Shown: piece by piece, positions 57,382-64,000 of the stretch
How positions within the stretch are numbered: the stretch's first letter is position 1
Layout of the letters: each line of letters starts with the position of its first letter
From: Castor canadensis
Lineage: Eukaryota; Chordata; Mammalia; Rodentia; Castoridae
Reading direction: 5' to 3'
DNA length: 64,000 bases
Assembly: GCF_047511655.1 (NCBI RefSeq)
Contig: NC_133392.1
Location: forward strand, 98,387,042 to 98,451,041
Made by a program: the position numbers and the translations under genes
The notes under the pieces: model-generated
Told to the model about the DNA's origin: nothing
The model's database searches: none
The model's input: the letters and a program-made list of their open reading frames with translations, nothing else

Positions 57382-57842
57382 TTTTGTTTGTTTGTTTATT
57401 CATATGTGCATACAATGTTTAGGTCATTTCTCCCTCTCCCCCCCACCCCTCCCTTTCTTCCTCCCTTTCCCCCTAACCCCCTTCCTCTCCTCCCCACCCT
57501 CTCGCTTGCAGGCAGAAAGTGTTTTGCCCTTATCTCTAATTTTGTTGAAGACAGAGTATAAGCAATAATAGGAAGGACAAAGGGTTTTTGCTGGTTGAGA
57601 TAAGGATAGATACACAGGGAGATTCCTCACATTGCTTTCGTGAACTTATGTGTTACATTCTAAGTTGATTCTTCTCCAAGTGACCTTTTCTCTAGTTCCC
57701 GGTCCCCTTCTCTTATTGGCCTATGAAATCTTATCATTTGCAGGTAAATGGATGGAACTGGAGCACATCATCCTGAGCGAGGTTAGCCAGGCTCAGAAGA
57801 CCGATAATCATATGTTTTCCCTCATATGTGGACTTTAGATCA
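57382..57842 (-). mobile_element. Young LINE-1 3' fragment with 5' inversion (twin priming)
   Basis: The left part (57,382 to about 57,655) is the LINE-1 3' UTR in minus orientation with its reversed tail first (tttgtttgtttgtttattcatatgtgc). The right part (about 57,660-57,842) is ORF2-end sequence in plus orientation (ggtaaatggatggaactggagcacatcatcctgagcgaggttagccaggctcagaa), the opposite way round. One pair of 15-bp target duplications flanks the whole, so a single insertion produced both. Confidence 0.9.
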
Positions 57843-57857
57843 TGGCCAGTTATTCTT

Positions 57858-59002
57858 GACTTCGTCTGTGTAATCGGGAGAATATGGAACCCAGGAAGAG
57901 GATGACACTCACTTATATCCCAGCGTCCTGATCTGAGAGTCGCACCCATATACCATATGCTTTTAGAGCTACTGAAAAACACCAAAGAGCTTTTCTTAGG
58001 GATAGAGACTCTTCTCTCTAGATTTTGGCTGTTCTTTACGTGATGTACACTAGATCACAAGCCACAGCCTGACATACAGGAGGATGTGGCTCTACAGAAA
58101 AAGGTTTTGTGGATGAAAATTGGGGAGGATACAAAGTGAAGGAGTGAAGAGACTACAGTGAAGAATTCTTTTAAGTGCTACTTAAAATTCCCCAGATTTC
58201 CTAAATAATAGCCCTTTGGGATCACGTGCAATAGAAGTGAAATGCTTTGTACAGTCTTTCTAAAAAGATTTGAACTCTTTTTCCAACAAAGGAATATCTA
58301 CTGTTTTTACACTTAATCAGCTGTAATGAAAGAATATGAAGAGCTGTCATGTGCTTATTAGGGAAAATTATCAGATATTCTTTTATATGATGAAGTAACA
58401 CACTGAGCTGATAATTCTATAGTGCACACTAAATTACAATTAAAGGCCTTTCTGCTCCACCAAAATCTCATTTATAATCTCTATGGAAATATTCTTCCTG
58501 CAGTTATTTCATTTATGCTTCCTTTATCTAATTACTATAATATTGGTTCTGAATCATATTTTCCTAATGTACCCTCATTCAATTATAAAGTTATTTTCAA
58601 GCACAGCTACTTTCTAATATCAAAGAACACCACTTGGCCATCTATGTCATTTGTCATGCTTCTTAATAGAAGACTGTTCTTGAGCCATTTTTCCTCCACT
58701 TTTGGGTGAAACTTCTATAAATCAAAATCTATTGAATTATCCTATTTCTTCCAAATATTAGCCTGAAATGAATGTCCTGATTAGGAGATCTGCAAATTAG
58801 ATATTTTGCCCTTCACATATCTTCAATATATGCTTCTGCTTTGTTGTTTTTCAAGAAATGCAAGCATAGAGGGAACACTATTATACCCTAAAGATTTTGT
58901 GTTTCATTTACAGAAATAGTTTCGTTATGAAGGGCTGTTTCTGACTCAGTTCTTTTAGCTTGAAGCAGGATGCAGGTTAAGAATATAGGGATGTAAGAAT
59001 AG
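57858..59002. other. Intron of ST6GALNAC5, nothing assigned
   Basis: Unique AT-rich sequence. The 95-codon plus-strand frame at 58,422-58,709 has no known similarity and no splice context. Confidence 0.45.
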
Positions 59003-59336
59003 AGGCAGGGTTGGTTCATGCTTATAATCCCAGCAACTCAGGAGGAAGACATAGGAGGATCATAGTTTGAGGTCAGCAGAGGCAAAAGTTAGTGATACCT
59101 TTTAAAAAATAAGCCAAGCATGGTGGGGTTAGCCTGTAATTTCAGTTACTTGGGAGGCAAATGAATGTAGCTGTATTACAATTCAAGGCCAGCTCAGGCA
59201 AAGTTAGCTTGCGACCCCATCTGTAAACAAATTAAAAGCAAAAAGACTGAGGTATGACTCAAGTGGTAGAGCACCTGCCTAGCAAGCTTGAGGCCCTGAA
59301 TTCAATACTAGGTACTGCCAAAAAATATATATAATA
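59003..59336 (+). mobile_element. Composite rodent SINE, full length
   Basis: ggcagggttggttcatgcttataatcccagcaactcagg, a second B1-like part (agccaagcatggtgggg...agttacttgggagg), then gactcaagtggtagagcacctgcctagcaagcttgaggccctgaattc and an A-rich tail. Confidence 0.92.
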
Positions 59337-60156
59337 AAGAGTCAATACACTATTAGCTTAAAAAGATTTTCCCAGAGGTAAGAGGCACAAAGCTTCTGGA
59401 AGGGTCGATGAACTTGGGCATGCTACAGAGTTATGTGCGATTCCTGTAAGTAGGGTCTGGCTGGGTGCAATGTAGGGGGCTGTCTGCAGAAAGAGATCCA
59501 GGATTCAACCTGCAAGGATTTGGCTCCCTCCCTACTAGTGAGAATCAGGGAGACAGACACAGAGAGCAGAAAGTCTTCACTGGCTAGAATTTAGTGACAA
59601 GCAGCCTAGTTTTGATGTGAGATTACTTCCAGAAGGGTAGAAGATGTAGTCACCAGGTTATCCCCTTACTATGATTCTTTGAGGAGATCCAGAGCAGTGA
59701 GCAATTATCCTAAAATGCTAATCCAGCAGCAGGAATTCTGGGAACACTTAAATTTAGCAAATAATCATTAAACAAAAAAGAGAGAAGTGTTTTCTATTAA
59801 AGGGACAGTTTTACTTATTTTGAAATTTCCAAGGAGTACCATTAAACTGTAAATAAAGCCCTCCTTCTTTATCCCTCCTAAAATGCTTTCTTGGTTAAGG
59901 GCCTCATTAAATGAGTGGCAGTTACTTCTTTGTGGGGCTTGAAGGTCAGCATGTGACTGCACTTTGTGACAGTTTGTGCTGAAGACCACGGTCCTCAGTG
60001 TGATCCCCGGCTGGGCTACACAAAGGTCTGCTGGGCCTTCCAGAGAAGGAGGCCATTGCGCCAACAGCAGTGTGCCTCTCCTTCCTCCTCCAGACCCAGG
60101 CCCACTCCTGACAGGGCCATCCCTCACACGGTTACCAGACATCCAGGATGTAAAAA
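59337..60156. other. Intron of ST6GALNAC5, nothing assigned
   Basis: Unique sequence. The minus-strand frame at 59,768-60,142 has an arginine/glycine-rich start but no known similarity and no supporting splice sites. Confidence 0.45.
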
Positions 60157-60167
60157 TAGCTCTTCCA
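60157..60167 (+). repeat. Target-site duplication of LINE-1 fragment (left copy)
   Basis: tagctcttcca is repeated at 60,434-60,444; with the adjoining A-run it may be up to 16 bp. Confidence 0.85.
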
Positions 60168-60433
60168 TTTAGAAGGTAACACTATGTACAGGAAAGCAAT
60201 GCGAGTCAACTGCCTGTATAGCTATCCTTATCTCAACCAGCAAAAACCCTTGTTCCTTCCTATTATTGCTTATACTCTCTCTACAACAAAATTAGAGATA
60301 AGGGCAAAATAGTTTCTGCCTGGTAGGGGGAAACTACCTACTAGCGAGGGGGTAGGAGGGCAGAGGGAGGGGGCGGGGGGAAGGGGGAAGAAATGACCCA
60401 AACACTGTATGCACATATGATTTAAAAAAAAAT
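60168..60433 (+). mobile_element. Young LINE-1 3' fragment, 5'-truncated
   Basis: tgtatagctatccttatctcaaccagcaaaaaccc, aaaattagagataagggcaaaatag, a G-rich tract (60,345-60,388), gaaatgacccaaacactgtatgcacatatg and an A tail. Same 3' UTR as 51,695 and 57,382. Confidence 0.92.
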
Positions 60434-60444
60434 TAGCTCTTCCA

Positions 60445-60734
60445 CACGGAGAATTTGGGAATCTGAATATTGTTTTTATTTCAAGACACTGTTCCCCAAT
60501 AATGTGCTGCCTATGCTAGCTAAATAATGAATTTAGTAATTTATATTATTTATTTCACTTATTCTATCTCTTTAGTTTTAAGATTAGAAAATGACTCAAA
60601 GGCATTTTTGTAAGAGGGGTAAGTGGACATTAATTATAGAAGTACATGTTCTGGAATTAAGGAATCATGGAAGTTTAATTATTAGGCAAGTCTGAAGATT
60701 GGTGGTCACGATCTCCTTTGCACATGTAAGGTCA
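60445..60734. other. Intron of ST6GALNAC5, nothing assigned
   Basis: No element recognised. Confidence 0.4.
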
Positions 60735-60835
60735 CTTAGTTGCTCAAAGGGTGGATAACTTGTTCAAGGCCACACAACTGGAGGGTGATAGAGCCGGAGT
60801 TCCAACCCAGAGCTGTGTATTTTTTGGAGTACCCA
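60735..60835 (-). mobile_element. MIR fragment
   Basis: The plus strand gives gataacttgttcaaggccacacaactggagggtgatagagccggagttccaacccag, the reversed MIR core. Confidence 0.75.
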
Positions 60836-61315
60836 TGCTTCTGTCCTCAGTACCTCTCTGTCCTTTGTCCTACCTGGATTTGGCCAGCTAGTGGCCTTTT
60901 GCTTGTAGCCCTTCATTTTTTGACCTCATTTTGGGCCACTCCCCAGTCCTCCTGAGTGCAGCCACAATGGCTTTTCTCCAGCCTCAGACATCATCTCTCA
61001 CTTCTGATCCATTGGACCCACAGGGAGGTTCCTTTCCTCATCCCAGCTCCTTCCTTCCTTGGAGAAAAACTCATTGCCTGGTCTCAGTCTAAGTCTACCT
61101 TTTTGAGAAAGCCTTTCCCTCACTTCAAAAAGTCTCAACCTATAGTCAAAAGTGCACTTTACATCAGTATTGTGAATATGTACATACATGCATATATGTG
61201 TATTTTTTCATTTCACTTGTTAAAGTATATTCACAGTTTTTATAGTATATTCATAGAGTTGTACAACCATCACTATGAATTTCAGAACATTTTCTTACCT
61301 AAAAAACCTCTATCT
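60836..61315. other. Intron of ST6GALNAC5, nothing assigned
   Basis: Pyrimidine-rich then AT-rich sequence. The 153-codon plus-strand frame at 60,956-61,417 runs into a microsatellite and a SINE and is not a gene. Confidence 0.45.
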
Positions 61316-61349
61316 ATCCATCCATCCATCCATCCATCTATCTATCCAT
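61311..61349 (+). repeat. (CATC)n/(TATC)n microsatellite
   Basis: tatctatccatccatccatccatccatctatctatcc. Confidence 0.95.
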
Positions 61350-61376
61350 CACTTGAAATTAAATTTGGGGTTTTTA

Positions 61377-61700
61377 ATTTTATTTATTTACTTATTTTTT
61401 GCAATATTGAGGTTTAAACTCAGGGCTTCTACCTTTTGCGCCCAGACCTATTTTGCTTTAATTATTTTTTAGGTAAGGTCTCAAGTTTTTGCCTGGGCTG
61501 GCCTCAGACTGAGATCTTTCTACCTGTGACCTCTGGTATAGCTGGAACCAATAAGTAGAGTCACCACACTCCACTTATTGGCTGATATGGGATCTCACTA
61601 CCATTTTGCCTGGTCTGGCCTCAAACTGCAGTACTCCTGGCGTCTTCTTCTCAAGTAGATAGAATTACAGGTGCGACCTACTACATATAGCTAAATAAAA
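61377..61700 (-). mobile_element. Composite rodent SINE, diverged
   Basis: The plus strand gives caatattgaggtttaaactcagggcttc, then reversed B1-like parts (gcctgggctggcctcagactg, gcctggtctggcctcaaactgcag, agaattacaggtgcg). Confidence 0.78.
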
Positions 61701-62057
61701 GGTTTAGAAAAATACTTTGCCTTACTATGAGGATGGAGTCAGGTGTGCACAACGAGGTCATACTATGTGGAATGAACACTCATATTGTCTATTCTATTCC
61801 ATTCTACACCATTCTTTCCATTACATGAGAAAAAATCTTTCAGTGACTTCATGTTCCATCATTGGGTTTTAACTAATAGTTTGGAAAACATTGCCGAGAC
61901 ATTGACGAGTCTATTGATCTATGTGTTACAGTACCACTCACATGACCCTCAGCACACTGGCCAATTTCTTGGCAAATGTTCACTTTTAAAAGAGAAAAAT
62001 AAACTCACATACTTCCTTTTTGTAGTGTTCACTAAAAAATGCAATAAAGCTCTGTAC
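61701..62057. other. Intron of ST6GALNAC5 next to the 410-nt exon
   Basis: Unique sequence ending at the donor gtacag (62,057 downward on the minus strand). Confidence 0.55.
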
Positions 62058-62467
62058 CTGTCTTTGCCGGTCTCCTGCTTGAAGAGCTCATCAAACTGCA
62101 GCATCTTGTGGCGTGTGATCATGAAGGCCTTCAGCCGGGGCAGCACCTGGCTCAGCAGCTGCAGGTTGTTGTACACCTGGCCCTTGCCATCCCGCCGCAT
62201 GTAGCTGCTGGGGCCCCAGAAGATGAACACGGTGCCCTGGCTCACGTTGAGCAAGTCATGGCGGTTGCGGAGAATCCTCTGGATGCTGGAATGTGCAATG
62301 ACCCTCAGGCTGGTGCGATTGCCCACGTCACGCCCGTAGCCTCGGGTGGGGGCATCATTCATGCGGATGACACACTCCGTCTGGTCGATCTGGGGGCCTT
62401 GCTGACTGCGCAGCAGATGCCCTGAGCTGGTCACCAGGGCACAGTCCCTGCAGTGCATTTTCAGGGG
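62058..62467 (-). CDS. ST6GALNAC5: ST6GALNAC5 large catalytic exon (sialylmotif L)
   Basis: This 410-nt exon starts PLKMHCRDCALVTSSGHLL and ends FKQETGKD plus AG of a split arginine codon. The 45-residue stretch from CRDCALVTSSGHLL through QIDQTECVIRMNDAPTRGYG and DVGNRTSLRVIAHSS is sialylmotif L, which binds CMP-sialic acid. NRT and NVS are N-glycosylation sequons. IFWGPSSYMRRDGKGQVYNN and KMLQFDELFKQETGKD match ST6GALNAC5 and differ clearly from ST6GALNAC6. The acceptor is ctcctgctcccttccag (ending at 62,468), and the donor is ACAG|gtacag. The exon is open throughout; upstream in-frame sequence to 62,518 is intron. The cytoplasmic tail, membrane anchor and stem must be encoded in exons beyond 64,000. 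Compared with the human protein as recalled, RSQQGPQ replaces HSRQGSQ and LQLL replaces LHLL. Confidence 0.97.
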
Positions 62468-62734
62468 CTGGAAGGGAGCAGGAGGAGGAACACAGTCAGG
62501 CACATTTGACACCAACAAGTCACTTCACTATGGTGGGATTAGGGTGCCATCTTCTGTCTCTTCCTCCCATGCCAGATTGTATCCTGTCTACTGTGACCTC
62601 ACTGGTCCTTATGTTCTCTTCTTAACTGGTGACAAGAAATGTTGAATGAGAGAGAGAGAGAGAGCTCCCATTGATCTATTAAACATTGGCTAGGAGCATT
62701 AGTGACCATATGGACATATGAACCCAGAGAGGTG
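62468..62734. other. Intron of ST6GALNAC5 upstream of the 410-nt exon
   Basis: Polypyrimidine tract and acceptor at 62,468-62,500 (minus strand); a short (GA)n tract at 62,648-62,664. Confidence 0.55.
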
Positions 62735-62880
62735 GTCAAGATCATTTGACAGATGAGAAGATACTCAGGCTTAGAGAAGTTGAAATTCACCCAAGGATGA
62801 GTAATTGGAGAGTAATGAAGTCCTACTTTCAGAACTAGGTCTTTCTGAATCCAAAGTTACTCCAAGTCTGAGCAAAGCCT
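62735..62880 (-). mobile_element. MIR fragment
   Basis: The plus strand gives atttgacagatgagaagatactcaggcttagagaagttgaaattcacccaagg and tttcagaactaggtctttctgaatcc, the reversed MIR. Confidence 0.65.
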
Positions 62881-62924
62881 ATTCTGCAAATTACTACAAT
62901 CCCTCCCCCTGCTTTCTGTCAACT

Positions 62925-63128
62925 TGGCAGTACTGGGTATTGAACCCAGGGTCTCATGCATGCTAGGCAAGTGCTCTGCCACTTGAGCCAGGAACCCAGC
63001 CCTTTTGTTTTTATTTTGTTTTTGAAATAGGATCTTGCTAACTTTGCCAAGTCTGGCCTTGAATTTGCAATCTTTTTGCTTCTACATCCTGGGATGCTGG
63101 TATGTGCCACCACCATACTTGGCTTGTG
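62925..63128 (-). mobile_element. Composite rodent SINE
   Basis: The plus strand gives ggcagtactgggtattgaacccagggtctcatgcatgctaggcaagtgctctgccacttgagcc, then a shortened reversed B1-like part ending tgtgccaccaccatacttggc. Confidence 0.9.
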
Positions 63129-64000
63129 ACACTGGTTTTGATGTTCTTCATGTTGTTGAAAAATTAAGCATTTATGAATATTCTTGGATGCTGTACAAAT
63201 ATGTTTACCCTAAGTAAACGTCATCTAAGAACCACATGAGAAGTGGCATGCAGACTGTAACCCTTTCAATGCCATAATTTTGAAATAACAATTAGAATTA
63301 TTTTTCTCATCTTAAGGTGAAGGAGAGAAAGAGAAACTGAGTTGTCCCACTTTCATAAATGTAAGGAAACTCTTAAATTCAGAGCCACAGACCTCATCCA
63401 GGAATTGTGGAGCTCAGGTTCTTGGGTTCTTGGGTTCTTCTCTCATCTGCAGTAAACACAGGCCCCAGGGAAGCCCTGTAGCACCCACCAGGGACAACTC
63501 CAATAACAGTGCTCAGTTCAACACCCTGGATTTGTTTTCTGAACACCTATGTTCTAACAAATTGAACATTTCTCTGTTCACTTTTAATGAGAAATATGTC
63601 TTAGTGTTGTTAGAAGATAATGAAATTAGAGTGTCAGACCAAGGCCAGTAAGTGCAAAAGAAAATGACAAGATGCTCGGACAGAAAGTCACACGCTTAGA
63701 TTTCCCCCAGAGCCTCTGCCCTTCTTCTCTGCTAACTTCGAACAGGACTTACTGGCTCCCTGCATGCCTTAGAATGTCATATCTAATTTAGTGCTACAAA
63801 TATTCAGTCTTGTATTTACCGTGGGAGTCTTCTGAGTATAGCTGTGACCTCAGAACCTGATCGAGAGCCCCTGAGGGCAGTCACCTTCTCTCACAGCGTG
63901 GTGTTCTAAAACATCAGCTGTAGGCTGACACAGACTGGTCTGGCTTTGTTTCCAACACCTATTAGGTATGAAAATTTGATAAGTCATGAACTACCACAAA
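63129..64000. other. Intron of ST6GALNAC5 to right edge
   Basis: Unique sequence; no further ST6GALNAC5 exon was found on the minus strand here. Confidence 0.5.

Noticed and set aside
58422-58709. 95-codon plus-strand frame as a gene
   Set aside because: AT-rich intronic sequence with no start context, splice sites or known similarity.
60956-61417. 153-codon plus-strand frame as a gene
   Set aside because: It reads through a CATC microsatellite and into a reversed SINE; no protein similarity.
62108-62425. Plus-strand 105-codon frame
   Set aside because: Antisense shadow of the GC-rich ST6GALNAC5 exon.
62468-62518. N-terminal extension of the 410-nt exon in frame
   Set aside because: The sequence is a pyrimidine tract ending in cag, a clear splice acceptor; the parent protein reading begins at PLKMHC.

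Overview
The window is nuclear DNA of a placental mammal, almost certainly a rodent. It has vertebrate exon/intron structure, LINE-1, L2 and MIR elements, MaLR-type LTRs, and many short SINEs that join a 7SL/B1-like part to a tRNA/ID-like part (ctcaagtggtagagc...gccctgagttcaaa). That composite SINE suggests Castorimorpha, most likely beaver; this is inference from memory of the SINE style. No bacterial, phage or CRISPR content was seen.

Region 1 (1 to about 18,900) is a wrecked but nearly complete retrocopy of the cTAGE5/MIA2 coding sequence on the minus strand. Its N-terminal and transmembrane part lies at 18,536-18,875. A 6.2-kb LINE-1 on the plus strand (12,334-18,535) splits it, flanked by a diverged 15-bp target duplication. 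The coiled coil and the lead-in to the proline-rich domain continue at 10,600-12,333. One segment of the proline-rich domain has then been amplified into about 80 tandem copies of a 111-bp (37-codon) unit filling 1,771-10,605, with larger block duplications inside the array. A second LINE-1 (minus strand, 5' part only) cuts the array at about 1,770 and runs off the left edge. This expanded coding minisatellite is the most unusual thing in the window.

Region 2 (18,900-40,800) is intergenic. It holds L2, MIR, MaLR, an old composite LINE-1 and rodent SINEs, with unassigned sequence between them. I found no protein-coding exon there.

Region 3 (40,800-64,000) is the 3' half of ST6GALNAC5 on the minus strand, a Golgi alpha-2,6-sialyltransferase that makes alpha-series gangliosides such as GD1alpha. 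Three coding exons are clear: 62,058-62,467 (410 nt), 55,511-55,618 (108 nt) and the terminal exon 41,864-42,095. All splice sites and phases agree, and together they carry sialylmotifs L, S, III and VS. The 5' exons must lie beyond the right edge. The introns contain young LINE-1 3' fragments with target duplications (one is a twin-primed inversion), SINEs, MIRs, an L2, a MaLR LTR and a possible solo ERV LTR.

The only gene here that looks functional is ST6GALNAC5. Everything in Region 1 looks like pseudogene and mobile DNA, although the in-frame 37-codon repeat shows that coding sequence was the source of the array.
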